From Ignavibacteria bacterium GWF2_33_9 (GTDB lineage Bacteria > Bacteroidota > Ignavibacteria > Kapaibacteriales > UBA2268): a stretch of 37,071 nt of DNA. Made by a program: the position numbers and the translations under genes. The stretch lies in contig MHAC01000017.1 of NCBI GenBank assembly GCA_001804565.1, positions 1,695 through 38,765 on the forward strand, written 5' to 3'. Of the stretch, positions 1 through 9,540 are shown piece by piece (positions within the stretch are counted from its first letter, which is position 1; each line of letters opens with the position of its first letter). The notes under the pieces were generated by a model, which made no database searches, was not told where the DNA came from, and saw nothing but the letters and a program-made list of their open reading frames with translations.

Positions 1-1
1 G

Positions 2-850
2 GCTGAACAACAAAAAGCTGAAGCAGAAAAACAAGCTGAACAACAGAGAATTATGGCTCAGCAAAAAGAAGAAGAACAAGAAATAGCTCCTGAACAAGAG
101 AAGGTTGTTCCTGAAGAAACATTTATTGAAGAAAAGGATGTTCAAAGTGAAAAAGTACAAATTCTCGTCCAAAAAAGTCCGGATATTTCACCTGTTGTGA
201 CGGCAAATACAGTGCAGATGCAAACAATCGACGAGCCTTTTAATATCGAAAAGGATAGTCCAATTAAAACAGTTGAATACACTTCACAAACAATACTAAC
301 TGAAGAACAAAAAAAGGAATTCCTTAATCAATTCAGAAAATTTATTGAACATTTGCGTAATTATGAATATATGATGGCAAATCAATACATACATCCTGAA
401 TCAAATTTATATACATTTTACAAAGATGAAAGTTCACCTTCAGTCAAAGTATTCACTTCTTTTGAAAAGTTTTTTGCAGTATTTTCCACTTTCACAGGGA
501 AAGGTTCTTCGTATGATTTTTCACTTGACATAGAGATGCTTCTCAAAGATGATATGAAATTCGCAGAATTTCCTGAGTATAATTGTGAAAAAGGTGAATA
601 CAGCATTTTAGGACAGTATGCATCAAATATTGATGGGAATCAAACAAATTTCTCCCAGATGGCTACTAAATATTTCAATTCCTTGAATGCCGATTTCATC
701 GAACTTAAACCAAGTATTGATAATTTAAACAGAAGAATTTGTGTTTCCGTTGTGAATACAAATAATACATTTATCGAAGGGCTCTATTTTAGTTTGATTG
801 AGGACAAATGGTATTTGACTGCAATGGATTTAAGGATAAAGTGTAAATAG
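2..850 (+). CDS. Hypothetical protein, 5'-truncated at window edge; Q/E/K-rich coiled-coil N-terminal part
   Basis: Frame is open from base 2 (AEQQKAEAEKQAEQQRI-M...) into the 53..850 ORF, so the gene probably begins outside the window; stop TAG at 848-850 directly abuts the next ATG. Confidence 0.75.
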   Translation, partial: AEQQKAEAEKQAEQQRIMAQQKEEEQEIAPEQEKVVPEETFIEEKDVQSEKVQILVQKSPDISPVVTANTVQMQTIDEPFNIEKDSPIKTVEYTSQTILTEEQKKEFLNQFRKFIEHLRNYEYMMANQYIHPESNLYTFYKDESSPSVKVFTSFEKFFAVFSTFTGKGSSYDFSLDIEMLLKDDMKFAEFPEYNCEKGEYSILGQYASNIDGNQTNFSQMATKYFNSLNADFIELKPSIDNLNRRICVSVVNTNNTFIEGLYFSLIEDKWYLTAMDLRIKCK

Positions 851-1729
851 ATGAAAAAGACAAAAGGCATAGTTTTAGCAGGAGGTAACGGCACCAGACT
901 TTATCCGGCTACTTCCGGGATTAATAAACATTTGCTGCAGGTGTACGATAAGCCAATGATTTATTATCCAATATCCACTTTGATGCTATCCGGAATCAGA
1001 GATATATTGATAATTTCTTCAGAATACGACCTTGAAAAATTCAGTAAAATTCTTGGAAATGGAGATCAATTTGGTGTTACTTTTTCTTATACTGTTCAAA
1101 CTGAACCGAAAGGTATTGCAGAAGCTTTCATTATTGCTGAAGAATTTATTGGTGAGGACCAGGTTTGTCTGATTTTAGGTGATAACTTAATTTACGGAAA
1201 ATTGAATTTTTTACGTGATGCACTGAATTCAAATAATGGTGGATATATTTTTGCTTATGAAGTGAATAATCCACAGGATTTTGGTGTTGTTACCCTTGGC
1301 AAAGATGGTACAATCATCGATATAACAGAAAAACCTATTAATCCTCAGTCTAATTATGCAATTCCGGGTATTTATATTTTCGATTCTAATGTCGTTAAGT
1401 ACGCAAAAACTTTGACACCAAGTAAAAGAAATGAAATCGAGATAACTGATTTGCAGAAAATTTATCTGAGTAATGGGAATTTACAGTGCAATATAATTGG
1501 CAGAGGTATTGCTTGGCTTGATACCGGAACTCCTGCCGGTTTACTGGATGCTGGTTTGTTTATCCATACCATAGAAAATCGTCAGGGTAGAAAAATTGCT
1601 TGTTTAGAAGAAATTGCAGTGAATAATGAATATATTTCCATTGATTTTTTTAGAGAAATCACAGAGAAATTACCTGACTGCAAATACAAAAACTATTTAT
1701 TGTCGATTATAAAGTCAAAATTTGACTAA
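851..1729 (+). CDS. rfbA: Glucose-1-phosphate thymidylyltransferase-like nucleotidyltransferase
   Basis: N-terminal GIVLAGGNGTRLYPAT..KHLLQVYDKPMIYYP, LILGDNLIYG and ITEKP motifs typical of RfbA/RmlA. Confidence 0.9.
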   Translation: MKKTKGIVLAGGNGTRLYPATSGINKHLLQVYDKPMIYYPISTLMLSGIRDILIISSEYDLEKFSKILGNGDQFGVTFSYTVQTEPKGIAEAFIIAEEFIGEDQVCLILGDNLIYGKLNFLRDALNSNNGGYIFAYEVNNPQDFGVVTLGKDGTIIDITEKPINPQSNYAIPGIYIFDSNVVKYAKTLTPSKRNEIEITDLQKIYLSNGNLQCNIIGRGIAWLDTGTPAGLLDAGLFIHTIENRQGRKIACLEEIAVNNEYISIDFFREITEKLPDCKYKNYLLSIIKSKFD

Positions 1730-1798
1730 TAAAAACAAACTTATTTGTAACTTTTTCGTTATATATTTGTAATTAGTTAATATTAACTTCAGATCATT

Positions 1799-2851
1799 AT
1801 GCAAAAGATATTTTTTTTATTTTTATTTATTACATCGGCAATTCTTTTCAGTTCATGCTCCGATGAAAAAGTAATAAATGATTCAGGAACTGAAAAAAAA
1901 CTACTGGCAGTAAGTTTCGACAATAATTCACATTTCACAAAGTTGAATTTTCCATCAGGGAATATTATTTCTAATGATATCTTCCATGAAAAGAATGATT
2001 CATACTTAACAACTGCAAAGATTGAAAAATTCAAGATATTTCTGAACAATATTTATGCTTTGATTCCTGATGAAAATAAAATTGTTATTATTGATAAAAA
2101 TTCATATCAGATCACAAAAACAATGGATTTTACTTCTGAAGATTTAGTACCAGTGGATATTGCCTTTGCAAATGCAACAGAAGCATATATCATATTCAAA
2201 GAGTCTCCAAAAGTTGCACTATTAGATATTTATTATTTCCAAATTGCAAAGTATATAGAATTATCCGGCGAACCAAGTGCGATTTCAATAGTTGGAAATC
2301 AAATTTACTTGCCTGTTCCTTTGGATGATTTTGTTTGTGTTATAGATTCTCGATATCATGAAGTAGTAGATGAATTACCTGTGGATAATGCTCCTTATTT
2401 AATTCAACCGAATATTGACGGAGACAGATTCGTTGTTATTTCAGCAGGAACCGGTAAATTACCTAACGACCCCAGAGAATCTTTAAGTGCGCCATCTGTT
2501 TCAATTATTGATATTCAAACAAGAGAAATTGTTGGTTCTAATCCATTAATTCCATCATCAATGGATATTGCCTATGAAATTCCTTTAGATTTTGTAATTT
2601 CTAACAATGACTGGGCTTTTTTGATAACAACAAATTTTTTGATTCGAATAGATTCTCGTGACCCTACATATTCAAATAAAGTTGAAGAGCATTCCTATAC
2701 TACACTTTATCACAATAATGTAATAAATGAAATATACGCAATTGATCATCTGGATAATTCTTCAACTATTTATCAGTTAAGTCCAATAACTGGAAAGAAA
2801 ACTGACAAAACTTCATTGCAAAAAAACATTTTAAGTATATCAGTTGATTAA
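1799..2851 (+). CDS. Lipoprotein with YncE/YVTN-like beta-propeller repeats
   Basis: Signal peptide with lipobox-like LFSSC; repeated 'IDxxxxxVV' propeller strands. Confidence 0.6.
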   Translation: MQKIFFLFLFITSAILFSSCSDEKVINDSGTEKKLLAVSFDNNSHFTKLNFPSGNIISNDIFHEKNDSYLTTAKIEKFKIFLNNIYALIPDENKIVIIDKNSYQITKTMDFTSEDLVPVDIAFANATEAYIIFKESPKVALLDIYYFQIAKYIELSGEPSAISIVGNQIYLPVPLDDFVCVIDSRYHEVVDELPVDNAPYLIQPNIDGDRFVVISAGTGKLPNDPRESLSAPSVSIIDIQTREIVGSNPLIPSSMDIAYEIPLDFVISNNDWAFLITTNFLIRIDSRDPTYSNKVEEHSYTTLYHNNVINEIYAIDHLDNSSTIYQLSPITGKKTDKTSLQKNILSISVD

Positions 2852-2855
2852 TCTT

Positions 2856-4526
2856 ATGGCGGAATCAAGTTCATTAATAAATCTGAGGTCTGTTCTTGAT
2901 TTTAGTTCAAAAATGAATGATTCACTTGAGGATAATTTCATTATTTCCTCTACCATGCTTAGTTTAATGGGAAAATTAAAAATTCCGAAAATTTCAGCAT
3001 TTGTAAAAGACCAAGATAAATTCAAACATATTTTCAACAAAGGACTCGATTTTCCATTTTCTGACATTTCTTTCGAAAATGCTGAATATTTTTTTCGTAT
3101 TTCTCCGACAGATGAGCAATATCAGGAACTCTTCGATAATGGATTAAGATATATTATTCCTTTACAACATCGAGATTCAACCTTAGCTTTGATTGCAATC
3201 GGTGATAATTTATTCAAAACTCATTATTCAGACGAAGAAATTGAATACGCAAAAATAATCTGTTCCATTGCTGCAAATTCACTCCAAATTGCATTAAGTT
3301 ATCAAACTTTACAGCAAGAACAGAAAATGACATTACTTAAAAATCAAGTTCTTAATACTCTGATGGAAATCAGCAACGATTTTTCCTCATTTTCTGACCT
3401 CAATAAAATATTGCAGGGATTCTCTCTTAATTTAATGGGTCAATTGATGGTAAGCAAATTTGCGATTTTCCGGTATGAAAATTCCAATTTTGTAGAGATT
3501 GTTAATCGTATTGGCAAAGAAGTACCTAATATTCTGCTTGAAAAAACAAAGTCATTAGGAAAAATTTCTTTTTTCAATAATTTGCCAAAGGAAATTGCTG
3601 CGCAGTTCCATCATTTCACTGGATATACTCTTGCACCAATGATTTCAAATAATCAAATTAAAGGAATAATTTTCATTGGTAAAAGGTTGGATAGCAAAGA
3701 TTTTTCTGAAGAAAATTTCCAATTTATTGAAATTATCACAAATACCCTCACGGTTGCCCTGGAAAATCACAGATTATTCCTTGAAGCTATTGAAAAGAAA
3801 AAGATTGATATAGATTTGAATCTTGCACTTGAAATTCAAAGGAAACTACTTCCTAAAAATAATCCGGCAATTGAAGGATATGACATTTACGGGACCTCTA
3901 TACCTTCTAAAAAGGTTAGTGGAGATTATTATGATTATATTAAAATCAATAAGGATGAAACATTAATAATTATTGCGGATATTTCCGGGAAAGGTATACC
4001 TGCAGCACTTTTAATGGCAAATCTGCAAGCGGCAATTCGTTCTATAGCCAATTTAGGATTAACTTTGAATACAATGCTTCATAATATTAATTCATTGCTG
4101 TATGAGAATTCTGCTCCAGAAAAATTTGCGACGCTTTTTATTGCTAAATTAAATGCGAAGAAAAATTCTTTCGAATATATTAATGCAGGTCATAATCCCC
4201 CACTTCTTATAAATAATGGCAGTGTTGTTAAGGAACTGATTGAAGGAGGCATTATCTTAGGCATTATACCCGATATTCCTGATTTCGAGTCAGAGACTAT
4301 TCAATTATCACATGGAGATAGAATACTTCTCTATACTGATGGAGTTACCGAAGCAATGAATGATAAAGACGAAGAATTCGGTCTGGAAAAACTTGAAGAA
4401 ATTGTCAAATTGGATTTCGGTTCATCAGAAAAAACTGTTGAGAATATTTTGAGTGCAATCAAAAAATTCACTCAAAATCAAATACAATTTGACGATATTA
4501 CATTAATCACAATAACAAAAAATTAA
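2856..4526 (+). CDS. GAF-domain PP2C/SpoIIE (RsbU-type) serine phosphatase
   Basis: SGDYYDYIKI...IADISGKGIPAALLMANLQAAIR, NAGHNPPLL, ILLYTDGVTEAMN motifs of SpoIIE phosphatases; GAF-like N-terminus. Track ORF starts at TTG 2844; ATG 2856 is more likely. Confidence 0.85.
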   Translation: MAESSSLINLRSVLDFSSKMNDSLEDNFIISSTMLSLMGKLKIPKISAFVKDQDKFKHIFNKGLDFPFSDISFENAEYFFRISPTDEQYQELFDNGLRYIIPLQHRDSTLALIAIGDNLFKTHYSDEEIEYAKIICSIAANSLQIALSYQTLQQEQKMTLLKNQVLNTLMEISNDFSSFSDLNKILQGFSLNLMGQLMVSKFAIFRYENSNFVEIVNRIGKEVPNILLEKTKSLGKISFFNNLPKEIAAQFHHFTGYTLAPMISNNQIKGIIFIGKRLDSKDFSEENFQFIEIITNTLTVALENHRLFLEAIEKKKIDIDLNLALEIQRKLLPKNNPAIEGYDIYGTSIPSKKVSGDYYDYIKINKDETLIIIADISGKGIPAALLMANLQAAIRSIANLGLTLNTMLHNINSLLYENSAPEKFATLFIAKLNAKKNSFEYINAGHNPPLLINNGSVVKELIEGGIILGIIPDIPDFESETIQLSHGDRILLYTDGVTEAMNDKDEEFGLEKLEEIVKLDFGSSEKTVENILSAIKKFTQNQIQFDDITLITITKN

Positions 4527-4529
4527 CCT

Positions 4530-4973
4530 ATGAAAGTTATTATTACCCGATTGAACAAAGAGTTTGAAGATATACCATTACCAAAGTATGCCACAGAAGG
4601 TTCAGCCGGCATGGACGTTTACGCTGCAATCAGCGAACAAATTACTATTGAACCATTTTCAACTGTTTTGGTTCCTACTAATTTAGCAATTGAATTGGAA
4701 GAAGGATACGAGTGTCAGGTGCGCTCCCGAAGCGGTTTGGCAATTAAAAATGGTGTGTTCGCACTAAATGCACCCGGTACAATTGATAGCGATTATCGTG
4801 GAGAAATCAAAGTAATTTTATCCAATTTCAATAAAGTTCCATTTATAATTCAGCGGGGCGACAGAATAGCTCAACTTGTATTCGCAAGATACGAAAAAGT
4901 TGATTTCTATGAAGTTGATTTCCTCAAATCTACTGAACGTGGAGCAGGTGGATTTGGCAGTACCGGCAAATAA
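4530..4973 (+). CDS. dut: dUTP diphosphatase
   Basis: EGSAGMDVYA, RSRSGLAIKNGV, GTIDSDYRGEIKVIL, RIAQLVF, RGAGGFGSTGK: canonical dUTPase motifs. Confidence 0.95.
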   Translation: MKVIITRLNKEFEDIPLPKYATEGSAGMDVYAAISEQITIEPFSTVLVPTNLAIELEEGYECQVRSRSGLAIKNGVFALNAPGTIDSDYRGEIKVILSNFNKVPFIIQRGDRIAQLVFARYEKVDFYEVDFLKSTERGAGGFGSTGK

Positions 4974-5037
4974 TTCACTCAGAATTGCATTAAATTGCTT
5001 AATTTTGTAGTTCTCTATTTTGAACATCCAGAGAAAA

Positions 5038-5122
<85 letters not shown>

Positions 5123-5211
5123 CAATGATATTTTTTAGCTTAATATTTTAAGCTGTGAATGTAGTCAATGTTATTCTGATTGTGTATCATATCATTAGGA
5201 CATATTAAACT

Positions 5212-5256
5212 CTAAAGCCCCTTCCAGACAATATTATGGAAGGGGTTCATTGCTTT
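5212..5256. terminator. Stem-loop between convergent tRNA-Ser and slipin gene (possible bidirectional terminator)
   Basis: CCCCTTCC (5218-5225) / GGAAGGGG (5238-5245), with outer AAAGC/GCTTT complementarity; weak T-tract. Confidence 0.5.
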
Positions 5257-5333
5257 AAAAAACCTGAATATATCATTTAAATTATATTCGACATAATCAT
5301 GATTTAAGCAATTTAATTAATGTCAACTCTGAA

Positions 5334-6212
5334 TTATTTATCAAATTTTAGCGGCAGAACTCCTGCCATTTCGCCAATTACATTCACTAATTCTGAACCT
5401 GTTGGGATTACTATCTTCGCATTATTTGAGAGTGAGGTTTCAACCGCCTCGAGTTTCCTTAGTAGCTGTGCATTCCCAATAAAATACAAATCAGCTGCTT
5501 CATTCACTAATTTAATAGCAGCGGCATCTCCTTCGGCATGCAATATCTTGGACTGTTTATAACCTTCTGCTTCCTTAATCTTAGCACGTTTTTCACCATC
5601 AGCTACTGTTTCTCGGGCTGAAGCAAAGTCAATTGCAGCAACTTTCTCATTCTCAGCTTTCACAACTTTATTCATCGTGTCCTGCACATCGGATGGAGGA
5701 TCAATTTCTTTTAACTCTGTTCTGACAATTTCTATTCCCCAACTACTTGTTTCTTCGAAAAGTGTACGGTAAAGTTCTGCATTGATTTTACCTCTTTCGC
5801 TATTTGCTGACTTCAATGTTAATGTACCTATAATATTCCTCAGAGTTGTACGAGCCAGATTGACTATCTGATATATGTAATTATTAACATGATAAATAGA
5901 ACTTTTAACGCTTTCTTCGTCGGATTTAACTTTAAAATAAACCTGAGCATCGACTCTTGCATTTAAGTTATCGTTAGTTATTATTTCTTGAGGTTCTGCA
6001 TCTACCATTGTTTCTGTGATGTTCACTTTAAACATCTTTTCAATTACAGGAAAAATCCAATTAAATCCCGGATTTGCAAATCTATTATATTTACCAAGTC
6101 GTTCAATCAGACCTCTGTGGGTCGGTCTTACTATCCGAATGCCACTAAATATAAAAATTACCAAAACGATTATTCCGAGAATTAATCCAATATTACCATT
6201 TGAGAGTTCCAT
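5334..6212 (-). CDS. SPFH/Band 7 (slipin/paraslipin-type) membrane protein
   Basis: N-terminal TM; RPTHRGLIERLGKYNRFANPGFNWIFPVIEKM..., ELKEIDPPSDVQDTMNKVVKAENEKVAAIDFASA, AEGYKQSKILHAEGDAAAI. Confidence 0.9.
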   Translation of the reverse strand: MELSNGNIGLILGIIVLVIFIFSGIRIVRPTHRGLIERLGKYNRFANPGFNWIFPVIEKMFKVNITETMVDAEPQEIITNDNLNARVDAQVYFKVKSDEESVKSSIYHVNNYIYQIVNLARTTLRNIIGTLTLKSANSERGKINAELYRTLFEETSSWGIEIVRTELKEIDPPSDVQDTMNKVVKAENEKVAAIDFASARETVADGEKRAKIKEAEGYKQSKILHAEGDAAAIKLVNEAADLYFIGNAQLLRKLEAVETSLSNNAKIVIPTGSELVNVIGEMAGVLPLKFDK

Positions 6213-6598
6213 TATTACACCATTAAGTTAGTTTACAAAATATTTATAAGTTTATTATTATCTTTTGAAGGGGCTTTTCAAGTAATTACTATTTCATTTT
6301 TTTCTATAAATTTGGAAATGTAACTTTACCTTTAACAAATACTTACTTTTTGTAAAGCGTTATATTAATAAAACTATTGTAAAAAAAGAAAGATAATATG
6401 AATTGTTTTCTTTTTTTCCAACTATCTCATATAACAAAAAATAGTTTTTTCGTCTTAACTACAAGTTTGCATATAAGTAAAAATTTTATTGTCATAATTT
6501 TTATTTTTAATGCTAGGGATAAAACAAAAATTCACCCAAAATTATAAATAATTATTATTTTTCAATTATTTTTGTAATTATTCTATTACCTAATACCC

Positions 6599-6682
6599 GC
6601 CCGGGTGGTGAAATTGGCAGACACGCTACATTCAGGGTGTAGTCTACTTTTGTAGGTGCAAGTTCAAGTCTTGTCCCGGGCA
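6599..6682 (+). tRNA. tRNA-Leu(CAG)
   Basis: Acceptor GCCCGGG/CCCGGGC, anticodon stem CTACA/TGTAG with loop TTCAGGG (CAG), long variable arm, T-loop TTCAAGT. Confidence 0.93.
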
Positions 6683-6691
6683 CACAGTCAC

Positions 6692-6718
6692 AGAGGCACT
6701 CTCGAGTGTCTCTTTTTT
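6692..6718 (+). terminator. Rho-independent terminator after tRNA-Leu
   Basis: AGAGGCACT-CTCG-AGTGTCTCT hairpin followed by TTTTTT. Confidence 0.75.
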
Positions 6719-6800
6719 ATTACTGCTTAAAAAAAATCCAAGACTGTACTCTTTTTGAATTTAAAAGGTTAAATTCTAAAGTATTGACAATTTTCTTTAT

Positions 6801-6833
6801 GTTAAGATCATTAACACTGTTAAATATTTTAAC
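6801..6833. promoter_or_regulatory. Candidate tandem operator: two GTTAA-N5-TTAAC palindromes 18 bp apart
   Basis: GTTAAGATCATTAAC (6801-6815) and GTTAAATATTTTAAC (6819-6833) upstream of hisC/molybdenum hydroxylase genes. Confidence 0.4.
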
Positions 6834-6868
6834 AGTCTCACATTTCACCAATTTATTCTAACATTTTA

Positions 6869-6909
6869 ATTGTTTTTTCATTGTTTTATATAATAATTTT
6901 GTAATTTTG
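6869..6909 (+). promoter_or_regulatory. Possible Bacteroidota-type promoter(s) (-33 TTG / -7 TAnnTTTG)
   Basis: Two TAATTTTG boxes (6894-6901, 6902-6909), with ATTG at 6869-6872 (spacing 21) and 6880-6883 (spacing 18). AT-rich context, so weak. Confidence 0.3.
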
Positions 6910-6996
6910 TTTATTGATATTGCAAAGTTTAGTGTTGTCTAATATAAAACTTAGGAATGTTGGATTATCATTTATTTAATTGATAAGAGGAAGAAA

Positions 6997-8106
6997 ATGT
7001 TTACCGTCCCCAAACATATAGAAGATCTTAAATCTTATGATCCTGGAAAGCCAATTGACGATGTAATGTTGGAATATGGATTAAAATATGTAGTTAAGCT
7101 GGCTTCGAATGAAAATCCTCTTGGCGTATCTCCACAAGCAATACAGGCAATGATGTCTTCAATTTATCAATACAATCGTTACCCAGATATTGCCAGTAAA
7201 ATTCTCTGCTCCAGACTTTCAGAAATCTATAATCTTGAAGCTGCAAATATCATTACCGGTCATGGTTCAGAAGCCATTTTAAGTGTAATAATAAGGACAT
7301 ATTTAAAAGATGATGATGAGGTGCTCACTTCGGAAGGAACATTTGTTGGTTTTTACGTAATTTGTAATGCAAGAGGTATTAAACCAATACAAATCCCGCT
7401 TAAAGACTACCGATTTGACTTGGAAGCTATTGCAAATGCTATAACAAACAAAACTAAGATTATCTATTTAGTTAATCCCAACAATCCAACCGGTAATATT
7501 TTCACTAAGACAGAGTTTGAAACATTTATTAAAAAAGTACCCGAAAACGTACTTGTAATAATGGATGAAGCATACCATGAATTTGTTAGCGGACATCCCG
7601 ATTACCCCGATTCAATGCATTACAGATATGATAATATCATCACTTTACGTACTTTTTCGAAAGCATATGGATTAGCAGGAATTAGATTGGGTTACGGTTT
7701 CGCCCAAAAAGGTGTGATTAAAAATCTAATGAAAGTCAGACTCCCTTTTGAACCGGGCATCCCTTCTCAAATGGCAGGAGTAGCTGCATTGAATGACAGC
7801 ATGTTTTTGGACTATTATTTGAAAATAAATCTAGCAGGTTTGAATTATCTTTATGGTATTTTCGAAAAGCATGGGATAAGATATATCAAATCTGACGCAA
7901 ATTTTGTTTGCAGTGTTTTTGACTCAGCAGAAACTGTTGATTTAATTGTTTCAAAACTCCTGACAAAAGGTGTCATAGTAAGAGGATTAAGAGCATTTGG
8001 ACTCCCCCATTGTCTTAGAGTCAGCGTGGGATTACAATCTGAAAATGAGTTCTTTGCATCAAAATTCGATGAAGTACTTAATGAGATAAATTTTAAAAAA
8101 GTTTGA
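6997..8106 (+). CDS. hisC: Histidinol-phosphate aminotransferase-like PLP enzyme
   Basis: KLASNENPLGVSP, NPNNPTGNIF, DEAYHEF, TLRTFSKAYGLAGIRLGYG (PLP lysine) motifs. Confidence 0.85.
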   Translation: MFTVPKHIEDLKSYDPGKPIDDVMLEYGLKYVVKLASNENPLGVSPQAIQAMMSSIYQYNRYPDIASKILCSRLSEIYNLEAANIITGHGSEAILSVIIRTYLKDDDEVLTSEGTFVGFYVICNARGIKPIQIPLKDYRFDLEAIANAITNKTKIIYLVNPNNPTGNIFTKTEFETFIKKVPENVLVIMDEAYHEFVSGHPDYPDSMHYRYDNIITLRTFSKAYGLAGIRLGYGFAQKGVIKNLMKVRLPFEPGIPSQMAGVAALNDSMFLDYYLKINLAGLNYLYGIFEKHGIRYIKSDANFVCSVFDSAETVDLIVSKLLTKGVIVRGLRAFGLPHCLRVSVGLQSENEFFASKFDEVLNEINFKKV

Positions 8107-8145
8107 TTCTATACTGTTTCATTTTTATATTAAATACAAACAATA

Positions 8146-8754
8146 ATGAATACTCATAATAAAATTGGAGCAGTAGTACTTGCCGCAGGTTTTTCGAGCA
8201 GAATGAAGTCACCGAAACCTTTTTTGAAATTTGATCCAAGAAGAGTATTTATTGAAAAAATAATTGATGATTTTGTTGTATTCGGTTGCAGTAAAATTGT
8301 GGTAACTATCAATCCGGAAATTCAGGATTGGAAAGATATTATTGAAAATTATAAATCAAGAAATTCTGTTATTTTCAAGGTTAATGATTCACCTGACAAT
8401 GAACGTTTTTATTCTATTAAAACAGGAATAGAAAGTATTGGGGATATGGATTATTGCTTTATTCATAATTCGGACAATCCATTCCTTGATAATGATATAT
8501 TAAAGTTCATTTATGCGGGGAAATCTGATACAGGATATACTGTCCCATGCAATGAAGGGAAAGGCGGTCATCCAGTTTTGTTAGGAAAGCATGTAATGAA
8601 CAATATTCTTGCTGAAAAAGATATTGGAACTAACTTTAAAGAATTTCTTAAGAACTATGAGAGAATTAATGTAAATGTCGGGACAAACAAAATTCTCATT
8701 AATATTAATACTCAAAAAGAATATGAACAATATTTTAAAAGATATAAAATATAA
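8146..8754 (+). CDS. MobA-like NTP transferase (molybdenum cofactor cytidylyl/nucleotidyl transferase, MocA-type)
   Basis: GAVVLAAGFSSRMKSPKPFLKF N-terminus; HNSDNPFLD; GKGGHPVLLGK; next to xdhC and Mo hydroxylase genes. Confidence 0.75.
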   Translation: MNTHNKIGAVVLAAGFSSRMKSPKPFLKFDPRRVFIEKIIDDFVVFGCSKIVVTINPEIQDWKDIIENYKSRNSVIFKVNDSPDNERFYSIKTGIESIGDMDYCFIHNSDNPFLDNDILKFIYAGKSDTGYTVPCNEGKGGHPVLLGKHVMNNILAEKDIGTNFKEFLKNYERINVNVGTNKILININTQKEYEQYFKRYKI

Positions 8755-8759
8755 ATTGA

Positions 8760-9524
8760 ATGAAAGATATCTATAGTAAAATAATTGAACTAAAAGAATC
8801 AGGAACTAATGCTATGCTTTGCACAATAGTACAAACGAAAGGTTCAACCCCTTTAAAGGCAGGTGCGAAGATGCTGGTTGTTTCAGATAATATAATTTAC
8901 GGAACAGTTGGAGGTGGTTCAATTGAAAACCAAACAATTACAAATGCTCTTGAATTAGCTAAAACCAATAAGAGCAATTTATTACATATTGAGTTAATCA
9001 GTAAGGAAGGAACAAGTTGTGGCGGAACAGCAGAAATTTTTATAGAACCCATTATGAATACTCAAAAACTTTATATATTCGGAGCAGGTCATGTTGGCAA
9101 AGCGCTTGTGCAGCATTTGGAAAATATTGATTTCGATATAACTGTTATTGATGACAGACAAGACATTTTTAATGATTGGATTCCGGGAAACTACAAAAAG
9201 GTAACTGTTAATATTGATGAATTCTTGAATCAAATGCAATTTGAGGAAAATATTTTTATTGCAATTATCACTTATGACCATAAGATTGATTGGCAAATCC
9301 TTTCATTTTGTGCTGATAAAAAATGGAAATATCTCGGGATGATGGGAAGCAAGAGCAAAGTGAAGCAGATGAAAAATAAATTACTTGAAATGGATATAAA
9401 GAGTGACATTATAAGTAAGATAAATATGCCGATTGGATTAGAAATAAATGATGAAACTGCCAATGAAATTGCTATAAGTATTGCCGGAGAAATGATTTTC
9501 GAAAAAAATAAATTAAGAAAATAA
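8760..9524 (+). CDS. XdhC/CoxI-family molybdenum cofactor insertion protein
   Basis: TIVQTKGSTPLKAGAKMLV, GTVGGGSIEN, IFGAGHVGKALVQHL, YLGMMGSKSKVKQM, PIGLEI motifs. Confidence 0.88.
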   Translation: MKDIYSKIIELKESGTNAMLCTIVQTKGSTPLKAGAKMLVVSDNIIYGTVGGGSIENQTITNALELAKTNKSNLLHIELISKEGTSCGGTAEIFIEPIMNTQKLYIFGAGHVGKALVQHLENIDFDITVIDDRQDIFNDWIPGNYKKVTVNIDEFLNQMQFEENIFIAIITYDHKIDWQILSFCADKKWKYLGMMGSKSKVKQMKNKLLEMDIKSDIISKINMPIGLEINDETANEIAISIAGEMIFEKNKLRK

Positions 9525-9540
9525 ACCATTAAGGAAAAGT

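Noticed and set aside
1744-1769. Bacteroidota-like promoter TTTG...TATATTTG ahead of the lipoprotein gene
   Set aside because: Spacing between boxes is only 14 bp, shorter than the ~19-21 bp expected; AT-rich background makes chance matches common.
6213-6598. Possible hidden ncRNA or gene in the AT-rich gap between slipin and tRNA-Leu
   Set aside because: No convincing stem-loop, ORF or promoter-terminator pair could be identified by eye.
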